Notes under the pieces: model-generated
What the model was told of the DNA's origin: nothing
Database searches by the model: none
Seen by the model: only the letters and a program-made list of their open reading frames with translations
NCBI GenBank assembly: GCA_046318675.1
Contig: JBKCUA010000002.1
Location: forward strand, 54,860 to 118,859
Reading direction: 5' to 3'
DNA from: JBKCUA01 sp046318675
GTDB lineage: Bacteria; Pseudomonadota; Alphaproteobacteria; JAJTHO01
Length of the DNA: 64,000 nt
Shown here: piece after piece, positions 53,146-61,598 of the stretch
Layout: every line of letters begins with the position of its first letter
Numbering within the stretch: the first letter of the stretch is position 1
Program-made: the position numbers and the translations under genes

Positions 53146-53753
53146 ACGTCTACCCCACTACCGCTGGAAAGATTGCGTATCTCTAAGGTATCCGTAACTT
53201 GGCGCGTGTTTTGCTGGGCAATCGACTGTCGCTTTGGTTGTTTTTTACGCGGCTGAACCGTGAGGACAATAGCCCCAATCATTGCGATCAATAAAATGAC
53301 TCCCGCTCCCTGAAAGACCAAAAAATAATCATCATACAAAACGCGCCCCAAGGCAACGGCGTTAGAAACACCTTCAGGGGATGGGCTCTCCCTAGGGTGC
53401 ACGGCTAATTCCGGCCAAGCATTTAAAACCAATATCATCTCAAGTAAAAGTATCAATGCCATTCCACCAGCCATAGGAATAAACCGACGCATACCCTGGC
53501 GCAGAGCAACAAAATCAACATCAAGCATCATCACCACAAACAAGAATAAAACGGCCACTGCACCAACATAAACAATCACTAACAGCAATGCCAAAAATTC
53601 CGCCCCTGCGAGCAAAAATAAACCCGCAGCATTAAAAAAAGCAAAAATCAAAAACAACACCGCGTGCACGGGGTGTCGCGCTATAACAACCGCAAAAGCA
53701 CTGCATACCAGCAAGCTAGCGAACACATAAAATAAGGCACTGACCAATTCCAT
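53142..53753 (-). CDS. nuoJ: NADH-quinone oxidoreductase subunit J
   Basis: 203 aa, five membrane helices followed by a polar C-terminal tail (about residues 165-203). Markers: HAVLFLIFAFFNAAGLFLLAGAEFLALLLVIVYVGAVAVLFLFVVMML, the region with the pi-bulge Tyr. It is the first gene of this nuo block; nuoA-I are not upstream, where divergent hemH is found instead. Its promoter should lie in 53754-53855. Confidence 0.96.
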   Translation of the reverse strand: MELVSALFYVFASLLVCSAFAVVIARHPVHAVLFLIFAFFNAAGLFLLAGAEFLALLLVIVYVGAVAVLFLFVVMMLDVDFVALRQGMRRFIPMAGGMALILLLEMILVLNAWPELAVHPRESPSPEGVSNAVALGRVLYDDYFLVFQGAGVILLIAMIGAIVLTVQPRKKQPKRQSIAQQNTRQVTDTLEIRNLSSGSGVDV

Positions 53754-53855
53754 TGCCGATGCTTTTGATACGTTCGTCGTCCAGTTGCAACATTAAAATG
53801 CGCAGTATTATATTTTGTTTCGACAACCGCATAAAAGTGCTTATATATTTTTGAC

Positions 53856-54941
53856 ATGACCCAACGTCTTGCTGTTGTTCTATGCAACCTTGGCGGGCCA
53901 GATAGCCCAGCCGCGGTGCGACCCTTTCTGCAAAATCTGTTCAGTGACCCGGCGATTCTAAGGGTTTCCGCGCCGATGCGATGGTTTTTGGCGCGCCTTA
54001 TTTCCCGGCTTAGGGCGCGCAAGGCACAGGCTATTTATGCCAAACTTGGCGGTGGTTCACCCTTGCTGCCTAATACACAAGCGCAAGCACAGGAAATTGA
54101 AAAATATCTGCAAAGGACGATCCCGGCCGCAAAAGTATTCATCGCCATGCGTTATTGGCATCCATTGACCAAAGAGACCGTTGCACAGGTCAAAGATTGG
54201 AATCCCGACAGTATTGCCCTTGTGTCGCTCTACCCTCAGTTTTCAACCACGACGACGGAATCTTCTTTTAAAGAATTTACAAAAGAAGCCCATCGTCAGG
54301 GACTTACCGTTCCGGTTCACCCCGTATGTTGTTACCCTGAAGATGACGGTTGGACACACGCCGTCGCCCAAACCATCGAAAACAGCAGTGTTAATCTGGC
54401 GCATACACGTATTTTATTTTCTGCCCACGGCCTGCCGCAAAAAATTGTCGATGCCGGCGATCCTTACCCCCTTCAGGTAGCGGCCAGTGCCCATGCAGTT
54501 TTGAAAAAACTTACTATTCAGCCTAGGGACAGTATAATTTGTTATCAAAGTAAAGTTGGCCCTATGGAATGGCTGAAACCCTCTACAGAAGCAGAGATAG
54601 AACGAGCCGGACGAGAGGGCGTTCCCATCCTAGTGGTACCCATTGCCTTTGTTTCAGAGCACTCAGAAACCCTTGTCGAGCTTGATGATGAATACCGTCA
54701 CCTAGCCACTGTGAGCGGGGTACCACGCTACACCCGCGCCGCAACGGTACAAACAACCCAGAAATTTATTGAAGGATTGAGTCAACTTATTATGCAGGCA
54801 ACGCAGAAACATGCCGATGAATATCTCTGCGCCTTAAAAGACACCGTCTGCCGCAACCCGGCGGGACGGTGTGGTCGTATCAACGTAGATAATCAGCTGT
54901 CCGGCGCAGTTTCTCCTGTGCTTGTTTCCATAAAACATTAA
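53856..54941 (+). CDS. hemH: Ferrochelatase
   Basis: 361 aa. LAVVLCNLGGPDSPAAV at the start, catalytic His in ILFSAHGLPQKIVDAGDPY, QSKVGPMEWLKPST and the acidic SEHSETLVELDDEYR. It inserts iron into protoporphyrin IX, the last step to haem. Near the C-terminus three cysteines are evenly spaced (C325, C332, C339); several alphaproteobacterial ferrochelatases bind a [2Fe-2S] cluster with C-terminal cysteines, so a cluster is possible here. The last ~20 codons overlap, antisense, the small gene at 54880-55083. Divergent from nuoJ with 102 bp between. Confidence 0.95.
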   Translation: MTQRLAVVLCNLGGPDSPAAVRPFLQNLFSDPAILRVSAPMRWFLARLISRLRARKAQAIYAKLGGGSPLLPNTQAQAQEIEKYLQRTIPAAKVFIAMRYWHPLTKETVAQVKDWNPDSIALVSLYPQFSTTTTESSFKEFTKEAHRQGLTVPVHPVCCYPEDDGWTHAVAQTIENSSVNLAHTRILFSAHGLPQKIVDAGDPYPLQVAASAHAVLKKLTIQPRDSIICYQSKVGPMEWLKPSTEAEIERAGREGVPILVVPIAFVSEHSETLVELDDEYRHLATVSGVPRYTRAATVQTTQKFIEGLSQLIMQATQKHADEYLCALKDTVCRNPAGRCGRINVDNQLSGAVSPVLVSIKH

Positions 54942-55083
54942 CATCATGTGTTTGTGAATCAAGAGCAGCAACGTGTTGTTCCACTGCTACACTATCAAGC
55001 TTGTCAGAGGGAAGGCCAGGATGCATACCGCCACCATAAACCACCAACACCGCCAAGCTTAGAGCAATCAATGTTGAATTCAT
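54880..55083 (-). CDS. Small exported protein, 67 aa, antisense to the hemH 3' end
   Basis: Not recognised. Supported by a strong ribosome site (AGGAG at 55090-55094, six bases before the ATG) and a signal-peptide-like start (MNSTLIALSLAVLVVYGGG). The rest is polar and helical (SVAVEQHVAALDSQTHDVN, QAQEKLRRTADYLR). No lipobox cysteine. The 3' 62 bp lie opposite hemH codons. It could be a periplasmic or membrane-anchored small protein; its own transcription would run into hemH antisense. Confidence 0.6.
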   Translation of the reverse strand: MNSTLIALSLAVLVVYGGGMHPGLPSDKLDSVAVEQHVAALDSQTHDVNVLWKQAQEKLRRTADYLR

Positions 55084-55176
55084 CAGGTTCTCCTGTTGAA
55101 AAAATAAACCTTAGGTTGAAAGTAAATAAATCTAGTTAATCTATAGTTAAGTGGCACGGATTTATTAATGCCCTTG

Positions 55177-55191
55177 TTATGACAGTCATAA
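55177..55191. promoter_or_regulatory. 15-bp palindrome, candidate operator upstream of pntAA
   Basis: TTATGACAGTCATAA is a perfect 7-1-7 dyad in the divergent region between the small gene (start 55083) and pntAA (start 55298). Size and position fit a dimeric repressor site. It does not match the FNR or Fur consensus; regulator unknown. Confidence 0.4.
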
Positions 55192-55297
55192 ATGGAGCTT
55201 AAAATTAATTCATTGAAAAGATTATTTTAATTCCACTATAGACAGGCTACTAAGTTTGTGCTTGGTTTATCCAAATCCAAGGTGCAGATACTTAGTC

Positions 55298-56410
55298 ATG
55301 CTTGTTGTCATTCCCGCCGAAACCGCCGCTGATGAACGTCGCGTCGCCGCAACCCCCGAAACTGTCAAAAAGCTCAAAGCCCTAGGCCAGAGTGTGCGCG
55401 TCCAAAAAGGAGCTGGAAAACCCGCCGGGTTCCTCGATAGCGCGTACCAAGATGCCGGGGCGGAACTCAGTGATACCCCCGCGACGGCCGATGCGGATGT
55501 TATTCTGCACGTTCAGCCCCCTGCTGCTGCTCTGCCGTATAAAAAAGGTGCGGTGGTGCTGGGACTTTTATCGCCCTTTGACCGCAAGGATGATTTGAAA
55601 CAGTGGGCTGCCGCCGGTGTTGATACTGTGGCATTGGAATTGCTGCCCCGCATCACCCGCGCTCAGAGTATGGACGTGTTATCCAGTCAGGCCAACCTTG
55701 CCGGCTATCGCGCCGTTATTGAGGCTGGCACTGCCTTTGGCCGGGCTTTTCCCATGCTTATGACCGCCGCCGGGACGATTCCGCCGGCGCGGGTGTTGGT
55801 GTTGGGGGCTGGCGTTGCCGGACTGCAAGCTATTGCTACGGCTAAAAGGCTGGGTGCCATCGTCACCGCTTTTGACGTCCGTCAAGCCACCAAGGAACAG
55901 GTGCAAAGCCTTGGGGCAACTTTTCTAGAAGTGGAAAGTACTGAAAATCTCGAAACCAGTGGCGGCTATGCCAAAGAGGTATCCGCCGATACCCTTGCCA
56001 AGCAACAGGCCAAAATTCGTGAGACCCTGCTCAAAACCGACATTGTCATCACCACCGCCGCTATCCCCGGCAAACCCTCGCCCCGCCTGATTACCGAAGA
56101 GATGCTCTCGGCACTCAAGTCGGGCAGTGTCATTGCTGATCTGGCCGCTGAGCGCGGCGGCAACTGCGCCGCCACCAAGCCTGGGGAAATTATCACTACC
56201 CCCGGTGGCGTCACTATCTTAGGTCACCGCAACTGGGCAAGCCGCATCCCTTTTGATGCTAGTGCCCTGTACGCTCGTAATATTCTGCATTTCTTCGCCG
56301 CGTTCTTTAACAAAGAAAGTGGCACGTTGAATCTCGACCGCAATGACCCCATCATCGCCGGAGCCTTGCTCACCCAAGGCGGTGCCGTGGTGCACCCTAC
56401 CTTTGCTTAA
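55298..56410 (+). CDS. pntAA: NAD(P) transhydrogenase subunit alpha part 1
   Basis: 370 aa from ATG at 55298 (MLVVIPAETAADERRVAATPETVKKL). Soluble NAD(H)-binding domain I: VLVLGAGVAGLQAIATAKRLGAIVTAFDVR dinucleotide fold, and VITTAAIPGKPSPRLITEEML. With PntAB and PntB it couples hydride transfer from NADH to NADP+ to proton flow. The split of the alpha subunit into two genes is typical of alphaproteobacteria. First gene of pntAA-pntAB-pntB. Confidence 0.95.
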   Translation: MLVVIPAETAADERRVAATPETVKKLKALGQSVRVQKGAGKPAGFLDSAYQDAGAELSDTPATADADVILHVQPPAAALPYKKGAVVLGLLSPFDRKDDLKQWAAAGVDTVALELLPRITRAQSMDVLSSQANLAGYRAVIEAGTAFGRAFPMLMTAAGTIPPARVLVLGAGVAGLQAIATAKRLGAIVTAFDVRQATKEQVQSLGATFLEVESTENLETSGGYAKEVSADTLAKQQAKIRETLLKTDIVITTAAIPGKPSPRLITEEMLSALKSGSVIADLAAERGGNCAATKPGEIITTPGGVTILGHRNWASRIPFDASALYARNILHFFAAFFNKESGTLNLDRNDPIIAGALLTQGGAVVHPTFA

Positions 56411-56422
56411 GGAATCCCTTTC

Positions 56423-56836
56423 ATGACCGATCAAAACGCCCTTATCCAACAAAGTGAAGAGCTTTCTAAGACAGCGGAAAAGCTGTTGCAGCAGCTTTCT
56501 GGCCTCACCGATTCCTTATCAACCACCGTGCCGGCTGCTGCGGGGCATGGCGGCGGTTTCGTTGCTTTATTGACGGTATTTATTCTTGCCTGTTTTGTTG
56601 GATACTATGTTGTCTGGCGGGTAACGCCGGCGTTGCATTCGCCGCTCATGGGCGTGACCAACGCCATTTCTTCCGTCATTATTGTGGGGGCGTTGCTGGC
56701 TCTTGGTCCCACAGAAGTTGAGGGTTTGCCCCGCCTGCTGGCCTTTGTGGCCGTGGTGCTGGCCAGTGTTAATATTTTCGGCGGCTTTGTTGTAACCCAG
56801 CGGATGCTGTCCATGTTTCGTAAAAAAGACAAATAG
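56423..56836 (+). CDS. pntAB: NAD(P) transhydrogenase subunit alpha part 2
   Basis: 137 aa. An N-terminal helical polar stretch (about 50 residues), then three or four membrane helices: FVALLTVFILACFVGYYVVWRVTPALHSPLMGVTNAISSVIIVGALLAL. This is the membrane part of the split alpha subunit. It lies 12 bp after pntAA and 9 bp before pntB. Confidence 0.95.
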   Translation: MTDQNALIQQSEELSKTAEKLLQQLSGLTDSLSTTVPAAAGHGGGFVALLTVFILACFVGYYVVWRVTPALHSPLMGVTNAISSVIIVGALLALGPTEVEGLPRLLAFVAVVLASVNIFGGFVVTQRMLSMFRKKDK

Positions 56837-56845
56837 GAGACGCCC

Positions 56846-58246
56846 GTGTCGTCGTTAACGCAATACGCCTATCTTACCGCTGCTGTACTGTTTATCTTGG
56901 CTCTGCGCGGCCTGTCGTCGCCGCAATCGGCGCGTCAGGGAAACCTGTTCGGTATGATTGGCATGGGGATTGCCATTCTGGCCACCCTGATGCAGCCGAA
57001 AATCAGCAACTTTGGCCTCATCGTCACCGCCATCATCATCGGCGGTACGGTGGGGACGATCATTGCTCGGCGCATTGCCATGACGGCCTTGCCCCAACTG
57101 GTGGCGGCGTTCCATAGCCTTGTTGGTCTCGCCGCTGTCTGTGTGGCGGGGGCTGCGTTTTATACCCCGCAAGCCTTTGGTATTGGCACGCCCGGCAGCA
57201 TTCCTGGCGGCAACCTCATTGAAATGGGACTTGGTGCGGCGATTGGTGCTATCACTTTTACCGGATCGCTGGTGGCTTTTGCTAAATTGCAGGGGATTAT
57301 CGGCGGCAAGCCACTGGTGTTTTCGGGTCAGCATTGGCTTAATGCGGCCTTGGGTATTGGGGCTATTGTAGGGGTGCTTGTTTTAGCTGTCGGCGAAGGG
57401 GAGGCCGTTTTTTGGGGTATTGTGTTGCTCTCCTTGGCTTTGGGTTTTCTGCTTATCCTGCCTATTGGCGGTGCGGATATGCCGGTGGTGGTGTCTATGC
57501 TCAATTCTTATTCCGGATGGGCGGCCTGCGGTATTGGTTTTACTTTGCAAAATCCGTTGCTGATTATTACTGGTGCCCTCGTTGGCGCGTCGGGAGCGAT
57601 CTTGAGCTATATCATGTGCAAAGGTATGAACCGCTCCATTGTTAACGTCATCTTGGGCGGTTTTGGTGGCGGTGGTACCACGGCAACGACCTCAGGCGGA
57701 GGCAGCGGCGATAAGAGTGTTCGAGCCGGCAGTGCCGAGGACGCGGCCTTTATCCTAAGCAATGCCAGTTCCGTGATCATCGTTCCCGGCTATGGCATGG
57801 CCGTGGCTCAGGCTCAGCACGCCCTGCGGGAAATGGCTGACCACTTGAAAAAGCACGGTGTCAACGTGCGTTATGCTATCCATCCCGTCGCCGGGCGGAT
57901 GCCGGGGCACATGAATGTCTTGCTTGCCGAGGCCAATGTTCCTTATGAAGATGTTCTTGAATTAGAAGAGATTAATCGCGATTTTGGCAGCACTGATGTC
58001 GCTTTCGTTATTGGTGCAAACGATGTCACCAACCCCGCCGCTAAAACCGATCCGCAAAGCCCGATTTACGGGATGCCCATCCTTGATGTGGAAAAGGCCA
58101 AGACCGTTTTGTTCATTAAGCGTTCCATGGCTTCTGGTTATGCCGGTGTCGAAAATGAGTTGTTCTTCCGCCCCAACACCATGATGCTGTTCGGTGACGC
58201 CAAGAAAGTTACGGAAGAAGTGGTCAAAGGGTTAGAGGCGCAATAA
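56846..58246 (+). CDS. pntB: NAD(P) transhydrogenase subunit beta
   Basis: 466 aa from GTG. About eight membrane helices (residues 1-260), then the soluble NADP-binding domain III with VIIVPGYGMAVAQAQHALREMADHLKKHGVNVRYAIHPVAGRMPGHMNVLLAEANVPYE and DVAFVIGANDVTNPAAKTD. It completes the proton-pumping transhydrogenase that supplies NADPH. A 140-bp hairpin element starts 24 bp after the stop. Confidence 0.96.
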   Translation: MSSLTQYAYLTAAVLFILALRGLSSPQSARQGNLFGMIGMGIAILATLMQPKISNFGLIVTAIIIGGTVGTIIARRIAMTALPQLVAAFHSLVGLAAVCVAGAAFYTPQAFGIGTPGSIPGGNLIEMGLGAAIGAITFTGSLVAFAKLQGIIGGKPLVFSGQHWLNAALGIGAIVGVLVLAVGEGEAVFWGIVLLSLALGFLLILPIGGADMPVVVSMLNSYSGWAACGIGFTLQNPLLIITGALVGASGAILSYIMCKGMNRSIVNVILGGFGGGGTTATTSGGGSGDKSVRAGSAEDAAFILSNASSVIIVPGYGMAVAQAQHALREMADHLKKHGVNVRYAIHPVAGRMPGHMNVLLAEANVPYEDVLELEEINRDFGSTDVAFVIGANDVTNPAAKTDPQSPIYGMPILDVEKAKTVLFIKRSMASGYAGVENELFFRPNTMMLFGDAKKVTEEVVKGLEAQ

Positions 58247-58270
58247 AGAGGGTGGGTAATATCTCTAGAC

Positions 58271-58410
58271 TATAGCGCGTTGCGTAATTAGCGGTAGAAA
58301 TTGATAAAGTCTTCAGCGCGCTATAAGTTATTTTTGTTCGGCCATTCGGCCGCGGCACTTTGTGCCGTGCGCTGGTTGCAAATATACTTTTAATTGTGCA
58401 GTCAGCTATA
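58271..58410 (+). repeat. 140-bp multi-hairpin dispersed element, copy 2
   Basis: Same orientation and length as copy 1 (25887-26026), with only a few changes. The first three stems are intact; in the last stem the right arm reads TGCAGTCAGC instead of TGCAACCAGC, leaving two mismatches. It lies between convergent pntB (plus) and iscA (minus), again beyond the 3' ends of both genes. Confidence 0.9.
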
Positions 58411-58465
58411 CCATCTTGCTAGGCAAGCAAAATGGTCAACGATGTAACCCGTTATGCTGTTACTC

Positions 58466-58804
58466 TCAAACATGAAACGACTCCCCGCACCCGCAGCGGC
58501 CTTTCTCGTTGGGATTGCGGAAAACAAAGCCTGATTCGGTATCGCCATCCACAAAGTCCATCTCGGTGCCGATGACGAAAAGGGCGGCCTTGGGATCGAT
58601 GAGGACACGGACGCCTTTGTCTTCGACAATATCCTCAAATTTATTGGCCGCATCGGCGTATTCCAACGTATAGGTCAGGCCGGAACAGCCTCTTGAACGC
58701 ACGCCCACCCGAACGCCGTAGGACGGCTTGCCCCGCCCGGCCAATAGGGCTTGCACCCGTTCCGCAGCGGCGTCGGTAATCAACAGGGGAGGAGGTAAGG
58801 CCAT
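58466..58804 (-). CDS. iscA: IscA/SufA-type iron-sulfur carrier
   Basis: 112 aa, A-type carrier. The three conserved cysteines are in SRGCSGLTY and near the end in GRCGCGESF. It accepts and passes Fe-S clusters to apo-proteins. Its ATG overlaps the iscU stop region (shared base at 58804), so it is last in the isc operon. Whether it is IscA, SufA or ErpA in function cannot be told from sequence alone. Confidence 0.92.
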   Translation of the reverse strand: MALPPPLLITDAAAERVQALLAGRGKPSYGVRVGVRSRGCSGLTYTLEYADAANKFEDIVEDKGVRVLIDPKAALFVIGTEMDFVDGDTESGFVFRNPNEKGRCGCGESFHV

Positions 58805-59202
58805 TAGGCAGCATCCTCGGCGGGCTGTTGCTTGGCTTTATAATCGGCAATGGCGGCCTTGATGGCATCCTCGGCCAGAATGGAGCAGTGAATTTTCACT
58901 GGCGGCAGAGCAAGTTCCTGCGCTATTTGGGTATTTTTAATGGTTTCGGCTTCATCAAGGCTTTTGCCTTTCAGCCATTCGGTGGCTAAGCTGCTGGAGG
59001 CAATGGCGGAACCACAGCCAAAGGTCTTGAACCGGGCATCCTCAATCACCCCGGCGTCGTTGACCCGGATTTGCAGCTTCATGACGTCGCCACAGGCCGG
59101 CGCGCCAACAAGACCCGTGCCGACGTGGGTGTCGGTTTTGTCGAGTGAGCCGACGTTGCGGGGGTTCTCGTAGTGATCGATGAGTTGGTTACTATAGGCC
59201 AT
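58804..59202 (-). CDS. iscU: IscU Fe-S cluster scaffold
   Basis: 132 aa. Three ligand cysteines in GAPACGDVMKLQIRV, KTFGCGSAIASSS and VKIHCSILAEDAIKAA, with the LPPVKIHCS loop used by HscA-type chaperones. Clusters are built on it from sulfur delivered by IscS. The 62-bp gap to iscS contains short GTGAGTGG-type repeats only. Confidence 0.96.
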   Translation of the reverse strand: MAYSNQLIDHYENPRNVGSLDKTDTHVGTGLVGAPACGDVMKLQIRVNDAGVIEDARFKTFGCGSAIASSSLATEWLKGKSLDEAETIKNTQIAQELALPPVKIHCSILAEDAIKAAIADYKAKQQPAEDAA

Positions 59203-59264
59203 GGGTATCTCCGTGAGTAGTTATTTAGTGAGTGGGAAGTAGTGAGTGGTGAGTGGGTTGTTCA

Positions 59265-60482
59265 TCAGTGGGCAGCCCATTGGATCGTTCGCAAATCAAT
59301 ACCTTCTTCCTTCACCATTTCCCATAAGGGGGACATTTTTCTTAATCTGTTCACCTCATGCACAATCTTCTCCGCCGCAATGTTCAAATCCTCCTCCGTC
59401 GTAAACCGCCCAAAGCCAATCCGCAGGCTGGTATGGGCGAGTTCTTCCTCCACCCCCAGGGCGCGCAGGACATAGGATGGTTCCAAGGAAGCCGAGGTGC
59501 AGGCCGAACCGCTGGACACCGCCAGTTCCTTGATCCCCATCATCAGGGATTCACCTTCAACAAAGGCAAAGCTGATGTTGAGGTTGCCGGGAATGCGGGC
59601 GGTGACAGAGCCGTTGATGTAAATATCGGTCAGCCCGGCGTTGAGCTTGTCCAAAAACCGCTGCTGTAAGCCCTTGAGGCGTTCGGCCTCGGCCGTCATC
59701 TCGATGCCCGCGAGGCGGCAGGCCTCGCCCAGACCCACGCACAGCGGGGTGGCCAGGGTGCCGCTACGCATACCGCGTTCCTGGCCGCCGCCGTGGATGA
59801 GAGCCACGAGGCGTACCCGGGGGTTACGGCGGCGGACGTACAGCGCGCCGATACCCTTGGGCCCATAGATTTTGTGGCCAGAGATGCTGAGCAAATCAAT
59901 CTTCATCGCTTCCACATCTAGGGGGATTTTCCCCGCCGCCTGGGCGGCATCGGTGTGAAAGAACACCCCGCGCTCGCGGCAGATGGTGCCAATTTCTGCC
60001 AGCGGTTGAATCACACCAATCTCATTGTTGACGGCCATGATGGAGACAAGGGCAGTCTTGTCGGTAATAGCAGCTTTTAGTTGATCAAGATCAATAAGAC
60101 CATCGGGCTTAACAGGGAGGTAGGTTACTTCAACGCCTTGCTCTTCCAGATGCCGGGCGGAATCAAGGATGCACTTATGTTCAGTGACGCAGGTGATGAG
60201 ATGGTTTTTCTTTTCTTTATAAAAACCCAGCACGCCCTTGAGGGCTAGGTTGTTGGATTCCGTGGCGCCGCTGGTGAAAATCACGTCTTTGGCATCAGCG
60301 TTGATGAGGTGCGCAATGTGCTCCCTTGCAATATCCGTGGCTTCTTCTGCTTCCCAGCCGTAGGCGTGGTTGCGGGAATGGGGGTTGCCAAACTGCTGCG
60401 TAAACCACGGCAACATTGCTTCAACAACTCTGTGGTCTGTTGGGGTTGTGGCTTGATAATCAAGGTAAATAGGGTGTTTCAT
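59265..60482 (-). CDS. iscS: Cysteine desulfurase IscS
   Basis: 405 aa from MKHPIYLDYQATTPTDHRV, with AGAGGAT upstream of ATG; the frame extends 63 codons further but without homology. PLP lysine in ISGHKIYGPKGIGALYV and the mobile-loop catalytic cysteine in VSSGSACTSASLEPSYVLRALG (group I). It provides persulfide sulfur to IscU. The 8-bp spacing to the upstream paralogue shows one operon. Confidence 0.96.
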   Translation of the reverse strand: MKHPIYLDYQATTPTDHRVVEAMLPWFTQQFGNPHSRNHAYGWEAEEATDIAREHIAHLINADAKDVIFTSGATESNNLALKGVLGFYKEKKNHLITCVTEHKCILDSARHLEEQGVEVTYLPVKPDGLIDLDQLKAAITDKTALVSIMAVNNEIGVIQPLAEIGTICRERGVFFHTDAAQAAGKIPLDVEAMKIDLLSISGHKIYGPKGIGALYVRRRNPRVRLVALIHGGGQERGMRSGTLATPLCVGLGEACRLAGIEMTAEAERLKGLQQRFLDKLNAGLTDIYINGSVTARIPGNLNISFAFVEGESLMMGIKELAVSSGSACTSASLEPSYVLRALGVEEELAHTSLRIGFGRFTTEEDLNIAAEKIVHEVNRLRKMSPLWEMVKEEGIDLRTIQWAAH

Positions 60483-60490
60483 ATCATCCT

Positions 60491-61597
60491 CTAGGCTGCC
60501 CGGCGTTGCGTGGTACGGGCATACAGTGTTCGCCAGGCAGCAATAAAACGATCCACGTCGTCGCGGGTGGTGTTCCAACCAGTGCTGACCCGCACCGCCT
60601 GTCCGGCGGCGTCTGGTGCAACACCCATGGCCTCCAAAACCCGGGAAGCCGTCACCTTGCCCGATGCGCACGCTGCCCCGGCACTCACGGAAATACCTTC
60701 TAAATCAAAGAAAGAAACCTGGGTTTGGGCAGAGACATTAGGCATTCCAAGGCACGAGGTGTTGGGCAGGCGCTGAACATTCGCCCCATAGATAATGGCC
60801 TCGGGGAGGCTGGCCTCCAGATAATCCCGGTATTCTTGTAAGTGCGCGCTGTTTTTTAATACGGTTGAGTACTCATCTAAGAACGCCGCCAGCCCCGCCA
60901 ACGCCGGGACATTTTCCGTGCCTGCACGGCGGCGGTTTTCTTGCATTCCGCCGTGCAGGAGGGGCTGGATACCTTCACTCTTCAGCGTAACGATTGCCCC
61001 CACGCCGAGTCCACCCCCTACCTTGTGGGCGCACAGCGTCACGATATCCACTTGGTGGGCAATGTCCCCCAGCGGGATGCGGCCAAACCCCTGGGTCGCG
61101 TCTGTGTGCAGGATGGCGTTAAATCCCTGGCACAGCAGGGCTAATTCCTTGAGGGGTTGGATTACTCCTGTCTCGTTGTTGGCCAGCATGACCGATACGA
61201 ATTTGCGCCCTGCTGATGCAGCAGCAAGAATGGCTTCAGCCTTGCTTAAATCCACAACGCCCTGATGATTAACAGGTAAGACTAACGCTTGGGTAGCGGC
61301 GCGGGTAACAGAATCATGCTCAATGGCAGAGATAAAAGTTGTTGTGTCGTGAAAACTGCTCAGCACGGTGTTATTGGCCTCGGTGCCACCGCTGGTGAAT
61401 AGCACGGCTTTTGTAGGCACACCGAAAAGAAACGCAAGTTTTTCCCTTGCTTTTTCAACTATTTTTCGTGCTTGTGTTCCATCTTTGTGTACCGAAGAAG
61501 GGTTTCCGATACTGTCCCATGCGCGCACCACGGCTGCCCGCACGCTAGGATAAAGCGGCGCGGTAGCATTGTAGTCAAGGTAAGCACGTTCTGTCAC
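60491..61597 (-). CDS. Second cysteine desulfurase (NifS/IscS-like)
   Basis: 368 aa from a GTG at 61597 (VTERAYLDYNATAPLYP) that follows the iscR stop within two bases and has AGGAG upstream; the longer ATG start lies inside iscR and is rejected. PLP lysine in LCAHKVGGGLGVGAIV and the cysteine loop AGAACASGKVTASRVLEAMG. It is shorter and more divergent than IscS. Tandem desulfurases in an isc operon occur in other alphaproteobacteria; the second one may serve another sulfur acceptor. Confidence 0.9.
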   Translation of the reverse strand: MTERAYLDYNATAPLYPSVRAAVVRAWDSIGNPSSVHKDGTQARKIVEKAREKLAFLFGVPTKAVLFTSGGTEANNTVLSSFHDTTTFISAIEHDSVTRAATQALVLPVNHQGVVDLSKAEAILAAASAGRKFVSVMLANNETGVIQPLKELALLCQGFNAILHTDATQGFGRIPLGDIAHQVDIVTLCAHKVGGGLGVGAIVTLKSEGIQPLLHGGMQENRRRAGTENVPALAGLAAFLDEYSTVLKNSAHLQEYRDYLEASLPEAIIYGANVQRLPNTSCLGMPNVSAQTQVSFFDLEGISVSAGAACASGKVTASRVLEAMGVAPDAAGQAVRVSTGWNTTRDDVDRFIAAWRTLYARTTQRRAA

Positions 61598-61598
61598 T

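Noticed and set aside
59203..59264. Short GTGAGTGG repeats between iscU and iscS as a CRISPR or regulatory array
   Set aside because: Only a few imperfect, very short units; no spacer pattern.
60483..60671. N-terminal extension of IscS by 63 residues
   Set aside because: The extension is antisense-like low-complexity sequence inside the upstream desulfurase gene; MKHPIYLDYQ is the family start.
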